DNA of 33,304 nt from Allopusillimonas ginsengisoli (GCA_005239165.1 RAPG01000022.1:1-33304); one strand, 5' to 3'; positions 7,278 to 14,984 are shown, counted from the stretch's first letter. Numbers and translations: made by a program. Notes: a model not told the origin generated them from the sequence alone.

Positions 7278-7778
7278 CTAATTACCGGCTTCCCTCTCTT
7301 TTGCAATAAGTTCCCTTGCTTTGCGCTCGAGCTTTTCCAGAAGTCCGTTCAAAGAATTTCTTTCCGACAAAGACAGACACTCTGTGAACTCTGTATTGCG
7401 CTGATTCGAAACCCGATTTAGCCTCTTATAAATTTTCTGTCCGGTGGGGGTTAATGACAGGCTAATCTTGCGTGTGTCTATTTCATTCACCTCTCGAAGC
7501 ACCATGCCACGCGACGTCAAGCCCGATGCAACGCGACTTACCTGGCCCTTGTCCAGCCCTGCTATTTTGGCTAACTCGTTCAAAGACATGGCACCCCGAC
7601 CGCCCAGCAAAGCAATGGTTCGCCACTCCCAAAGAGACAGGTCAAATTCACGCCGGTAACGCATGGCCGCACTTCGGGAAATCTGGTTGGCAACCTTGTG
7701 CAGGCGATACGCCAACAGTTGGGTCATCTCTACGGTTGAGCCTAAATCCACAGCAACTTTCTTTTCAGAGTGATCCAC
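7278..7778 (-). CDS. MarR-family transcriptional regulator
   Basis: This 166-residue winged-helix protein has its recognition region at about 50-105 (LSLWEWRTIALLGGRGAMSL, then NELAKIAGLDKGQVSRVASG), followed by the wing LREVNEIDTRKISLSLTPTG. The start is GTG at 7776-7778 with AGGAT upstream. It is the first gene of the ten-gene minus-strand operon. A sigma70-like promoter directly upstream is overlapped by three palindromes (7806-7848), the arrangement expected of an autorepressor. MarR proteins typically release DNA on binding a pathway ligand, often a phenolic or acyl-CoA compound. It probably controls the whole operon including itself. Confidence 0.92.
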   Translation of the reverse strand: MDHSEKKVAVDLGSTVEMTQLLAYRLHKVANQISRSAAMRYRREFDLSLWEWRTIALLGGRGAMSLNELAKIAGLDKGQVSRVASGLTSRGMVLREVNEIDTRKISLSLTPTGQKIYKRLNRVSNQRNTEFTECLSLSERNSLNGLLEKLERKARELIAKEREAGN

Positions 7779-7805
7779 TTTATCTATCCTACAAACCCTT
7801 ATATA

Positions 7806-7848
7806 GTTGATATTATCAACGGTATAGTTGATGATGTCAACTAGTTGA
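7806..7848. promoter_or_regulatory. Tandem palindromic operators, probable MarR boxes
   Basis: Three dyads abut. GTTGAT-ATT-ATCAAC (7806-7820) covers the -10. TAGTTGA-TGATG-TCAACTA (7825-7843) covers the -35. The perfect 12-mer TCAACTAGTTGA (7837-7848) shares its left half with the second dyad. The common half-site is AGTTGAT. Sizes and placement suit dimeric MarR binding. Which site is primary cannot be told from sequence. Confidence 0.72.
7812..7840 (-). promoter_or_regulatory. Sigma70-type promoter of the marR catabolic operon
   Basis: On the minus strand a perfect -35 TTGACA (complement of 7835-7840) is followed, after 17 bases, by GATAAT (complement of 7812-7817). Transcription would begin near 7805 and run through the GTG start at 7778. 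Both hexamers lie inside palindromes, so a bound dimer would block polymerase. Confidence 0.75.
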
Positions 7849-7850
7849 AT

Positions 7851-8058
7851 GGAACATCACTTTATAGACTTCGCCGGTGCTCAGGTGGCATCTGGGCGCT
7901 ATGGCTCAGCCAGCGAGGCGTCCCGGCCGGCTTGCGCGTGCTTGAGTCCTGCAGAAGTTAGGTTCATGCGTTGCAAGAGACTCTGAAAGCGAGCGAAAAC
8001 TTCGGCGCAGCTGGCCCTTTTGATGGGACATCCTTTCTGGAGCGAATCACACCGCGTT
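7851..8058. other. Unassigned spacer between operators and IS remnant
   Basis: About 200 bases without a recognisable gene. A minus-strand frame reads through to a stop at 7899 but shows no family motif, and it runs on into the IS remnants on the other side. It may be debris from an earlier insertion. Confidence 0.4.
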
Positions 8059-8214
8059 TGAACTGACCCCCAAGAGTTGGACACAACCTTGGAGGATTCA
8101 TGAGGAAATTCGACGTTAAGTTCAAACGGAAGGTGGTACGTGACTACCTTTCTGGCAAAGGAGGATACAAAATTCTCGCCGCCAAGTACGACATTGCTAA
8201 CAGCCTCGTCAGAA
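8059..8214 (+). mobile_element. IS3-family (IS150-group) left-end fragment
   Basis: TGAACTGACCCCCAAGAG at 8059, continuing TTGGACACA, matches the terminal repeat style of IS150-group elements. It is followed by GGAGG and an ATG at 8100. Homology to OrfA stops at about 8213, where IS66 sequence begins; no right end is visible. This is a truncated, dead remnant, distinct from the IS3 element at the window ends. Confidence 0.72.
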
Positions 8215-8219
8215 GTTGA
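8100..8219 (+). pseudogene. IS150-group orfA, truncated
   Basis: ATG at 8100-8102 with a GGAGG ribosome site encodes 39 residues starting MRKFDVKFKRKVVRDYLSGK, the helix-turn-helix start of IS150-type OrfA (normally 100-170 residues). The frame ends in TGA at 8217-8219, directly after homology breaks at the junction with the IS66 fragment. Confidence 0.72.
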
Positions 8220-8226
8220 GTCATGG

Positions 8227-8790
8227 CATATAAAGCTATCGACTTCCACGCTGGCTGACTGGGTCGGTGTATGTGGCGTGCATCTGCAGCCGCCAGTCGA
8301 TGCCCTGCGCGAGGCGATCCTTAAACACGATGTGCTGCATGCGGATGAAACGCCTGTCACGATGCTGCGCCCCGACACGGGAAAGCAAACACATCGTGCC
8401 TACCTGTGGGCGTATGCCCCCGGCGTGTTTGAGGATACGAAGGCCGTTGTCTACGACTTCGCGCCCAGTCGTGTTGGAGAACACGCCCGTGCGTTTCTGG
8501 GCGAATGGCGCGGCAATCTGGTGGTGGGCGATTATGCGGGCTACAAACACGGGTTTAGCCAGGGCATCACAGAGATTGGTTGTCTGGCTCACGCAAGACG
8601 AAAATTCTTCGATCTGCATGTGGCCAATCAAAGCCAACTTGCCAAGCAGGCTTTGGATTATATCGGCGAGCTCTACGAGATCGAGCGTGAAACCAAAGCG
8701 ATGGATGCCACTGAACGGTGGCGCATACGCCAGGAAAAGGCCAAACCGATTGCAGATAAACTGCATGCGTGGATGCTGGCGCAACGATTA
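8227..8790 (+). pseudogene. IS66-family transposase TnpC, internal fragment
   Basis: The frame encodes an internal part of IS66 TnpC. It begins near IKLSTSTLADWVG and carries the first catalytic Asp in HADETPVTML and the second in VVGDYAGYKHGF. It also has the cysteine/histidine motif CLAHARRKFFDLH and ends near LAQRL. The N-terminal zinc-binding part and the C-terminal segment with the catalytic Glu are gone, so it cannot transpose. The left junction is with an IS150-group fragment and the right junction (about 8790) with a recombinase fragment on the opposite strand. The open frame extends past both junctions, but those parts are not transposase. Confidence 0.85.
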
Positions 8791-9243
8791 CGGGTAGTCG
8801 CGGCGTCCAAGCCACTTTTTGCGGTCAGGAGCGGCAAGAATCGTGGCGATTTCAGGTCGCGTCAGGAAATTTACCTCTCGCCGATCATAGCGCTTGCTCG
8901 GTATTGCGAGAACTCGCTGGATCAGGTGGCTACAAACCGGTTCCTCGAAAGACACAAACTGGAAGAAGGAGCGAATGGCCGTTAGGCGCAAGTTGCGCGT
9001 CCTGACGCTGATCCCCCTTGTCGCCTCGAGGTCAGCGAGAAATGCACTGATCAACGGCGCATCGAGATCATCGAATGACAATGCTGAGGGTGGTTTACGC
9101 AGTCACACCTGTGCAAACCTGAACAACAGTCGGAACGTATCCCTATAGGATGCGATTGTGTTAGTGCTGACATTACGCTGGCTCATGAGTCGAACGGTGA
9201 AGTAGCGCTCAACAAGAGGGGCGATGTTGTGATTCGAGCTCAT
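8791..9243 (-). pseudogene. Third tyrosine recombinase of a RIT element, truncated and with an in-frame stop
   Basis: Starting at ATG 9241-9243, which overlaps the preceding recombinase stop as ATGA, the frame encodes a SAM-like N-terminal DNA-binding domain. It opens with VERYFTVRLMSQRNVSTNT and ASYRDTFRLLFRFAQV. A TGA at codon 47 (9103-9105) interrupts it; the same frame then continues with ALSFDDLDAPLISAFLADLE, SVRTRNLRLTAIRSFF and NFLTRPEIATILAAPDRKKW. Homology ends at about 8793 (GRRDY), where IS66 sequence begins, so the whole catalytic domain is missing. A downstream TTG at 9079-9081 could give a 97-residue product, but it would have no activity. Confidence 0.82.
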
Positions 9244-9902
9244 GATGTAGCCTCCCAATGCCGCTCAAGACGCCACGCGGCCTCTTCCATCAACTGGGGG
9301 TAGGCCGAGAGGTACCAATAAGTGTCGCGTACACAGGTATGACCAAGGTAGGTAGAAAGTAGCGGGAACCGCTGCTCCACCTCAAGCCCATCTTGATACC
9401 AACCGAGGAGTGTTTGAATGGCGAAGCTGTGGCGAAAGTCGTGAATCCGGGGGCCCGTATGTTCATCCGCTCGGCGTAACCCGATCTCCCGAGACAGGCG
9501 CCAGAAGACACGATGGACATACTGGTGGGGCAAGCGACCTCCCATCTCAGCCACAAAGAAGTGCGTGCCACCGCCGCCGTGGGATCTGAGATGGGCGTCC
9601 CGCCGCGCTACGTAACTGCGTAGAGCTACACAAGTTGTCGGATGCAAGGGGACAAGACGCGACTTGCCGAATTTGCTCTGTCTGACTGTCAGCACGCCCA
9701 CGTCTAGATCGACATCACTGCGCTGCAGACCGATTACTTCTGACAGACGAATACCGGTTACTGCGATCAAACCGAACAGATAATGGTAGGTCCATCGTCG
9801 CAGACCATTTGCGGGTGGCAAGTCCAGAGCCGCTGACAAAAGTGCGTTGATCTGCACACTGCTGTAGACATAAGGTTTGGCACGCTTTAAGGGTGGCAGC
9901 AT
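9240..9902 (-). pseudogene. Second tyrosine recombinase of a RIT element, catalytic domain only
   Basis: From about the ATG at 9900-9902, this encodes the C-terminal catalytic domain of a tyrosine recombinase. Visible are PYVYSSVQINALLSAALDL, the first catalytic Arg in VTGIRLSEVIGLQ, LTVRQSKFGKSRLVPLHP (beta-hairpin Lys), HDFRHSFAIQTL (His-x-x-Arg), STYLGHT (His) and the nucleophile region DTYWYLSAYPQ. All catalytic residues remain. The frame is open upstream to 10076, but those residues show no recombinase character, so the N-terminal DNA-binding domain is lost. Overlap with the next recombinase by ATGA is typical of recombinase-in-trio (RIT) elements, whose first member is absent. Confidence 0.82.
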
Positions 9903-10084
9903 GGCTAAGGGAAAAAATGAACACCAGCGCCTTGAGGGTGCAAAGAGCAAAAGCATCGCTGGCCGCCGCATAACAATGCCTCGCCCATTGCTTGATGACC
10001 GAGTTGCCAGTACGCTGCTACGACAAAGTCCCTTGGCAATTAGGCAATTAGTCCGCCAGTTCCCCTTGGTAATCACACTACTTC

Positions 10085-10230
10085 AATTTAAAGCCGAGAT
10101 GGTGGCCGAATGCCTACGAGGCAATGTCTCTGCGGCATCTTTGGCTCTGGAGCAAGGAATGAATGCCAACATATTGCGCCGCTGGATAGTTGAGCATGAT
10201 CGCTATCTAACGCTCACGCCCCAACAAAAC
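10085..10230 (+). pseudogene. IS66-family accessory protein TnpA fragment
   Basis: The frame reads FKAEMVAECLRG, then SAASLALEQGMNANILRRWI and EHDRYLTLTP. This is the helix-turn-helix region of IS66 orf1 (TnpA), which normally begins with a basic segment ending in QFKAEVV. The N-terminus is missing or scrambled, and no tnpB follows: the next sequence is the end of the convergent lysR gene. This fragment is not collinear with the tnpC piece at 8227-8790, so they come from separate insertions or a rearrangement. Confidence 0.7.
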
Positions 10231-11101
10231 GAGCGCTTTCACTTGTCAGGAAGTCGATGAAGGCATCCGCCTCTTTGCTGAGCTTACTCGACCTGAGACG
10301 CACCAAGTAGATGTGGGTGTATATGGGTTGCTTCAGCTCCACCTCCCTCACGTTGGTCCATAGTTCAGCTTCGAACCCATGCTGGTTAATGATAGAGACA
10401 CCTCTTCCCGCGTTGATGAGCGAACAAACAACTTCCGAGCGATCCACTTCTATATATTTCTCACAGTGCACCTTCATTTCCTCGAATTTTCGCTCTATGT
10501 ACTCGCCAATAGGCATGGAACGGTTGGTAAAGATGAACTCTTGGTTCGTCAGATGCTCAAAGCCCACGGCTGGTAGTTCGTGCAATGGGTTGGACTTGTG
10601 GCACAGGAACACAAAACTGCTTTCCGCTAGTGGTCGGCATTCCAGGTTCTCGGACAATATCGGCCAGATGGTTAGGCCAAACTCGTATAGGCCTGATTCT
10701 ACGTTCACCGCAACATCCTTCAGCATCGCGGTCTCGAAATGGATGCGTACGCTCTCGTCGAACTGCGCCAGCAATCGGGGCACGAAGAAGTTGCTTAGCG
10801 CAGGAGAGGCGCAAAACTTCAATCTGCGTTCCTGCTCGCTCTTCAATGACTTGATTACGTAACTTAGCTGGTTTGTCTTAGCGAATATTTCGTCGCAATA
10901 GCGATGAAGGATGTAGGCATTTCGGGTTGGCACCAGATGCGAGGATTTTCGTTCAAACAGTTCTAACTCGATGCTGCGTTCCAACAATGCAATGGTTCGG
11001 CTAACGACAGGCTGGCTAACACACAGATAATGAGCGGCCCTGTTGATGGATCCATAAAGCATCACAGCCCGAAAGAACTCTAGTTGCTTCAACTTGATCA
11101 T
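10214..11101 (-). CDS. LysR-family transcriptional regulator
   Basis: The protein has 295 residues. The N-terminal winged helix is typical: KQLEFFRAVMLYGSINRAAH at 4-23, then YLCVSQPVVSRTIALLERSI and LFERKSSHLVPT. An effector domain follows from about residue 92. It is divergent from the zinc alcohol dehydrogenase gene, with 105 bases between the start codons holding an ATAC-N7-GTAT site, the classical LysR recognition element. It probably activates the adh-aldh pair in response to a pathway intermediate and represses itself. The C-terminal end overlaps the margin of an IS66 fragment, so the last residues (SARFVGA) could be altered, although overall length is normal. Confidence 0.92.
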   Translation of the reverse strand: MIKLKQLEFFRAVMLYGSINRAAHYLCVSQPVVSRTIALLERSIELELFERKSSHLVPTRNAYILHRYCDEIFAKTNQLSYVIKSLKSEQERRLKFCASPALSNFFVPRLLAQFDESVRIHFETAMLKDVAVNVESGLYEFGLTIWPILSENLECRPLAESSFVFLCHKSNPLHELPAVGFEHLTNQEFIFTNRSMPIGEYIERKFEEMKVHCEKYIEVDRSEVVCSLINAGRGVSIINQHGFEAELWTNVREVELKQPIYTHIYLVRLRSSKLSKEADAFIDFLTSESARFVGA

Positions 11102-11115
11102 ATGGGTTAATACCT

Positions 11116-11130
11116 ATACAAATTTAGTAT
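11116..11130. promoter_or_regulatory. LysR recognition-binding site ATAC-N7-GTAT
   Basis: ATAC (11116-11119) and GTAT (11127-11130) are separated by 7 bases, and the dyad extends to TATAC/GTATA. This is the T-N11-A type site used by CatR/CbnR-like regulators. It is centred about 64 bases before the predicted adh transcription start, the usual position for LysR recognition sites. Confidence 0.65.
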
Positions 11131-11151
11131 ACCTTCAGCCAATTAAGAATT

Positions 11152-11180
11152 TTGCCCTCGCCCGGCGGAGATAGTATATC
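11152..11180 (+). promoter_or_regulatory. Candidate promoter of the adh-aldh operon
   Basis: TTGCCC (11152-11157) and TATATC (11175-11180) are spaced by 17 bases. The -10 lies in the near-palindrome GATAGTATATC (11170-11180), a possible activator-binding subsite. AAAGGG at 11192-11197 serves the ATG at 11207. The hexamers are weak, as expected for a promoter needing an activator. Confidence 0.4.
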
Positions 11181-11206
11181 TTCGTGCCACTAAAGGGATA
11201 ACGCAT

Positions 11207-12235
11207 ATGTTTGGAGCAGTATTTCCTGGAAACAGGACAGTGGAACTGATGAACTTCGACGATCCGACTCCCACGGAGAACGACGTCATCATTGAAATGA
11301 AGGCTTCCGGAATATGTGGAAGCGACCTGAAGAACTATCGAGGCACATTCACAGGCAAGTTGCCACCGGAGCCTATCATAGCTGGCCATGAACCTTGTGG
11401 CGTCGTGGTGGAGGCTGGCAGCGCAGTGCGCAGCACGGTCGCCAGTATCGGCACCCGTGTGATGGTTCATCATTATAAAGGTTGCGGCTGCTGCAATGAC
11501 TGTATAACCGGATGGACCCAAATGTGCTCCGACCGAGAGGCTAGCTATGGTCTCACGGCCAATGGTGGGCACGCAAAATACCTGAAGGTGCCAGCAGATA
11601 CATTAATCCGATTGCCCGACGAGCTTAGCTTCGAAGCCGGCGCCACGATATCCTGCGGGACCGGTACTGCTTGGAACGCCCTGAGACGGATGGAGTACGG
11701 CGGCGGTTCGACAGTACTAGTGGTTGGGCAGGGGCCCGTTGGGCTGGCAGTTACCCAGTTCGCCGCCTCCATGGGCGGCACCGTGATTGCACTGGACGTC
11801 AATGCCGAACGACTGCATGATGCGCTGGAGTTTGGCGCCACGCATGTGATCGACACCAGCCAGGTTGACGCTCAGAAGGCGGTCTACGAATTGACCTCTG
11901 GCAAGGGTGCGGGCTATGTGGTCGAGACCTCGGGCTCAGACATCGGCGCGGTGGATTCAGTTCGCTGTGCCTCGAAATGGGGCACTGTGGTGTTTGTGGG
12001 TATGGGTGGTCATCTGAATGTCAGCATTACCGACTACCTGGTCAGGAAACAACTTAACCTCAAGGGCCTGTGGACGTTCTCGCGTGCCGGCTTGGCTGCG
12101 TGTGCGGAGTATGTGGCCCACAACAAGGTGGACGTCGCCAAGGTGTTCTCGCATCGCTGGGAGCTGAGCCAGGTGGACGAGGCTTATCGCTTGTTCGACA
12201 AGCAGAAATGTAGAAAAGCGGTTGTTTTGTTTTAA
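11207..12235 (+). CDS. Zinc-dependent medium-chain alcohol dehydrogenase
   Basis: This 342-residue MDR enzyme oxidises an alcohol to an aldehyde or ketone with NAD(P). Catalytic zinc ligands are C37 (ICGSDLK) and H61-E62 (AGHEPCG). The structural zinc lobe is the cysteine cluster GCGCCNDCITGWTQMC (C93, C95/96, C99, C107). The Rossmann motif is VVGQGPVGLA. The segment IALDVNAERL has Asp at the end of strand 2, favouring NAD. ATG at 11207 has AAAGGG upstream. It is followed after 14-29 bases by an aldehyde dehydrogenase, so the two probably convert an alcohol through an aldehyde to an acid. The sorbitol/threonine dehydrogenase branch is also possible. Confidence 0.9.
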   Translation: MFGAVFPGNRTVELMNFDDPTPTENDVIIEMKASGICGSDLKNYRGTFTGKLPPEPIIAGHEPCGVVVEAGSAVRSTVASIGTRVMVHHYKGCGCCNDCITGWTQMCSDREASYGLTANGGHAKYLKVPADTLIRLPDELSFEAGATISCGTGTAWNALRRMEYGGGSTVLVVGQGPVGLAVTQFAASMGGTVIALDVNAERLHDALEFGATHVIDTSQVDAQKAVYELTSGKGAGYVVETSGSDIGAVDSVRCASKWGTVVFVGMGGHLNVSITDYLVRKQLNLKGLWTFSRAGLAACAEYVAHNKVDVAKVFSHRWELSQVDEAYRLFDKQKCRKAVVLF

Positions 12236-12249
12236 TTCAAGAATTGGTA

Positions 12250-13743
12250 ATGGATGGCGACTCAATGAACAACGAATACCGGCTGTACATCGGCGGCCAA
12301 TGGCTGTCTCCAGAAGGGGGCAAGCATTTCGAATGCAAGAGCCCTTATGACGGCAGTATCTGGGCCAACTGCCCCTACGCCAGCGCGGCACAGGTCGACA
12401 GTGCCGTCGAAGCGGCAAGGGCTGCCTTCGAGGGCTCTGAGTGGACTTCTGCACTTCCGGCTCGCCGCGCCGAGCTGTTGCGCACGCTTGGCCAGATCAT
12501 CGAACAAAACGTGGACCGTCTGGCTGACGTACAGGTCCAGGAAAATGGCAAGCTGGTCCGGGAAATCCACGGGCAGACCGTGGCACTCGCCAAATACTGT
12601 TATTACTACGCCGGGCTTGCCGAGACCCTGCAGGGCGAGACCATTCCGCTGAGCGTACCCAGCATGCTCAACTACACCGTGCGTGAGCCCTTGGGTGTCG
12701 TGGCCATGATTACCCCGTGGAATAGCCCGTTGTCACTGCTAATGTGGAAGCTGGCCCCTGCGTTGGCAGCAGGCAACACCGTGGTCGTGAAGCCTTCTGA
12801 AGTTACACCCATCTCCACGTTGCTACTAGCCGAACTGATCGAGAAAGCAGGCTTCCCGGCCGGCGTATTCAACGTTGTCACGGGGCACGGCGATGTCGGC
12901 GAGGCGCTGGTCATGCATCCCGGCGTCAACAAGATCGCCTTCACCGGCTCCACCGGTGTGGGCAAGAGCATCGCTGAGAAGGCCGGCAGTCGCCTGATCC
13001 GCACCACGCTGGAGCTAGGCGGCAAGTCCGCCAACATCGTCTTCGCAGATGCAGATCCGGAAGAGGCCGTCAACGGCATCATGGCCGGCATCTTTGCCGC
13101 AGCCGGCCAGACCTGCCTGGCTGGATCACGTGCCCTAATTCACGCCAGTATCTATGACAAGATTGTGGAAATCCTGGTCGACAAGACCAGCAAAGTCATG
13201 CTTGGTGACCCGCGCGACATGGCTACGGAAATGGGGCCAGTCGCATGCCAGAAACAGTTTGACAAGGTCATGAACTACATCTGCATCGCTCAGGAAGAAG
13301 GCGCAACCTTGCTGACCGGCGGTAAGAAGCCCGCCTTTGCTGGACCCGAGGCACTGTTCGTGGAACCCACTATTTTCGGCGACGTGCGCAATAGCATGCG
13401 TATCGCCCAGGAAGAAGTGTTCGGCCCCGTTTTGTGCCTGATTAAGTACGAGACGGATGAAGAGGCTATCAGCATTGCGAACGATTCACCGTTCGGGCTG
13501 GCTGCCGGCATTTGGACACGAGATATCAAGCGAGCCCACGCAAGCGCCGCCCGACTACGCAGCGGCACGGTGTGGATCAATACTTATCGCCGCACCAATT
13601 TCGCCTCGCCCTTTGGTGGCTACAAGGAAAGCGGTATTGGTCGAGAGAACGGTGTTGAGGCCATGAAAGAGTACACGGAGGTCAAGAGCGTGTGGGTGAA
13701 CTACGGCGCCCCCATCAAGGACCCGTTCAATCCGCGCGCCTGA
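12250..13743 (+). CDS. NAD(P)-dependent aldehyde dehydrogenase
   Basis: This is an ALDH superfamily enzyme. Counting from the internal ATG at 12265, N153 (TPWNSPLSLL), E250 (TLELGGKSANIVF) and C284 (AAGQTCLAGSR) are the catalytic residues, and FTGSTGVGKS is the nucleotide-binding loop. Two starts are plausible: 12250 (497 residues, used here) and 12265 (492, beginning MNNEYRLYIGGQW); neither has a strong ribosome site. A TTG at 12244 is less likely. It is paired with the upstream alcohol dehydrogenase and followed by a hairpin. It oxidises the aldehyde formed upstream; similarity to broad or benzaldehyde/betaine-type ALDHs does not define the substrate. Confidence 0.92.
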   Translation: MDGDSMNNEYRLYIGGQWLSPEGGKHFECKSPYDGSIWANCPYASAAQVDSAVEAARAAFEGSEWTSALPARRAELLRTLGQIIEQNVDRLADVQVQENGKLVREIHGQTVALAKYCYYYAGLAETLQGETIPLSVPSMLNYTVREPLGVVAMITPWNSPLSLLMWKLAPALAAGNTVVVKPSEVTPISTLLLAELIEKAGFPAGVFNVVTGHGDVGEALVMHPGVNKIAFTGSTGVGKSIAEKAGSRLIRTTLELGGKSANIVFADADPEEAVNGIMAGIFAAAGQTCLAGSRALIHASIYDKIVEILVDKTSKVMLGDPRDMATEMGPVACQKQFDKVMNYICIAQEEGATLLTGGKKPAFAGPEALFVEPTIFGDVRNSMRIAQEEVFGPVLCLIKYETDEEAISIANDSPFGLAAGIWTRDIKRAHASAARLRSGTVWINTYRRTNFASPFGGYKESGIGRENGVEAMKEYTEVKSVWVNYGAPIKDPFNPRA

Positions 13744-13758
13744 GACTTACGACATGAA

Positions 13759-13798
13759 ATGATGTTCGGGCCGGAGCACGCTCAAGTCCGAACATCAT
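13759..13798 (+). terminator. Hairpin terminator after the aldehyde dehydrogenase
   Basis: An 11-bp perfect stem, ATGATGTTCGG (13759-13769) and CCGAACATCAT (13788-13798), has an 18-base loop and begins 16 bases after the TGA. A short TTTT follows at 13807-13810. It lies between converging operons. Confidence 0.6.
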
Positions 13799-13827
13799 CG
13801 AGCTGGTTTTCAGGAATGTCACCGTGG

Positions 13828-13864
13828 TTGAAGCGGGCTTTAAGCTGGATCTGGCCCGCTTCAA
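13828..13864 (-). terminator. Hairpin terminator after the TRAP operon
   Basis: TTGAAGCGGGC (13828-13838) pairs perfectly with GCCCGCTTCAA (13854-13864) around a 15-base loop. It lies 7 bases beyond the dctP stop on the minus strand. The U-tract is poor, but position and stability suit a transcription end. With the preceding hairpin it insulates the convergent units. Confidence 0.55.
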
Positions 13865-13871
13865 TCGACCT

Positions 13872-14984
13872 TTAAAGTCCGTACGTTTGGTAATCCAAAC
13901 CGTCGTATAGTTTTTCCTTGATCAGCTTAGCTAAAGCCGCCTTGTCGGTACGATCGACGCTCTTGAGCAATTCCTTCCATTTCTGCTCGGTTTCCAGGTA
14001 CTGATCAATCATTCCTGATGGGTCCTCTACCTTGCGATTTTCCATCGACGCTTTCGCTAGTCCCTTCACGAACTCACCTTGAAATTTGGTGACGGCATCT
14101 TGAAGGTCGGCGCTTGGTTGATGCAGCGCGACGCCATTCGTCTTCGCTTCTTCCAGCGCGTCTTTAGCTTCCTTGTCCCATTCCACCTGCAATTCAGCGA
14201 TCGCGTACGCAAGCTCAGACATCAACAGCTTGCGCTCTTCAACGCTTCGGCCCTTCCAGAACTTCTGCTCAAAGAACTCGCCGCCCGAGGTGTGTGTACC
14301 GACCGAAACAAGCGTCACATGCTTAGCGACTTCCTGCAGCTTGAAGCTGGTGGTTAGAAAGCTCGCGTCACCCAATGCACAATCAAGATTGCCGCGCTGC
14401 AGCCCTGTATAGATCTCGGTGGCAGGCACACTTACAGGCACGCCCCCCATGGATTGCGTCCATTGGATCTGTGCGGTACTGCCGGTACGCACACGCTTGG
14501 ACTTCAGCGCATCGGGCGTGCTCACTTCGTTTCGGCAAATGACGTAGTAGTTGGTCATCGAGTAACTAGACCCGAAAACCACCTTGTGATCCTTGTACTC
14601 CTTTTGCAGTAGCTTGTTGGTCAGCTTGACCTCGGTCACCGCAATGGCGGCGGCCAGAGGATCGTTCGCAACAAAAGCCAGATCATTCAACACATTGTCG
14701 TAGCGCAGATCCGCAGGCACGTAGGCGCCTGTCACGTGCCCATACTGTGCAACGCCGTTTGTGATGCCGGACAATGCGCTTTTCGCGGGCAGTAGTACGC
14801 CACCCGAATGAACGTCAAACTTGATGTCGCCGGCAGATTTTTCCGCTACGCGCTTGGTATAGCTGTACAGCTTGAACTTGGTAATGCCGTGGGTTTCCCC
14901 GTACGGTGTGGACGCGGTATAGGTTGCCGCCGAAACCACTCCTGACATCACTAGCAGTACCATGGTAAGTGAAAGCTTTCTCAT
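13872..14984 (-). CDS. dctP: TRAP transporter substrate-binding protein (DctP family)
   Basis: This 370-residue periplasmic receptor has a signal peptide (about 1-19, cleavage near VSA-AT). The DctP fold is shown by KFKLYSYTKRVAEKSAGDIK and by SKRVRTGSTAQIQWTQSMGG with the carboxylate-binding Arg (R166). TEIYTGLQRGNLDCALGDAS follows, the helix that precedes the second half of the binding cleft. It delivers an organic acid to the DctQM membrane pair encoded just upstream. It lies last in its operon, 45 bases after dctM, and is followed by a hairpin. The ligand is unknown; hydroxy, keto and aromatic acids are all handled by this family. Confidence 0.92.
   Translation of the reverse strand: MRKLSLTMVLLVMSGVVSAATYTASTPYGETHGITKFKLYSYTKRVAEKSAGDIKFDVHSGGVLLPAKSALSGITNGVAQYGHVTGAYVPADLRYDNVLNDLAFVANDPLAAAIAVTEVKLTNKLLQKEYKDHKVVFGSSYSMTNYYVICRNEVSTPDALKSKRVRTGSTAQIQWTQSMGGVPVSVPATEIYTGLQRGNLDCALGDASFLTTSFKLQEVAKHVTLVSVGTHTSGGEFFEQKFWKGRSVEERKLLMSELAYAIAELQVEWDKEAKDALEEAKTNGVALHQPSADLQDAVTKFQGEFVKGLAKASMENRKVEDPSGMIDQYLETEQKWKELLKSVDRTDKAALAKLIKEKLYDGLDYQTYGL

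Larger units (their letters stand above)
8059..10230. mobile_element. Mosaic of truncated mobile elements
   Basis: Four remnants abut: IS150-group end, IS66 tnpC, RIT recombinases (opposite strand) and IS66 tnpA. Each is cut where the next begins, showing serial insertion and deletion. The block separates the marR operon from the lysR/adh unit and marks a likely recombination seam between two catabolic modules. No intact transposase is present. Confidence 0.8.

Noticed and set aside
209..7778. A complete steroid degradation pathway
   Set aside because: No acyl-CoA ligase, acyl-CoA dehydrogenase, ketosteroid or ring-cleavage genes occur in this region. Only the partial resemblance is reported.
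7899..8378. Minus-strand open frame of 159 codons
   Set aside because: It crosses three unrelated segments (spacer, IS150 end, IS66 fragment) and resembles no protein.
8236..8784. Minus-strand open frame of 182 codons
   Set aside because: It is the antisense shadow of the IS66 tnpC fragment and shows no family motifs.
9903..10076. N-terminal part of the open frame upstream of the second recombinase
   Set aside because: Residues there show no recombinase character. The frame is open by chance across a junction.
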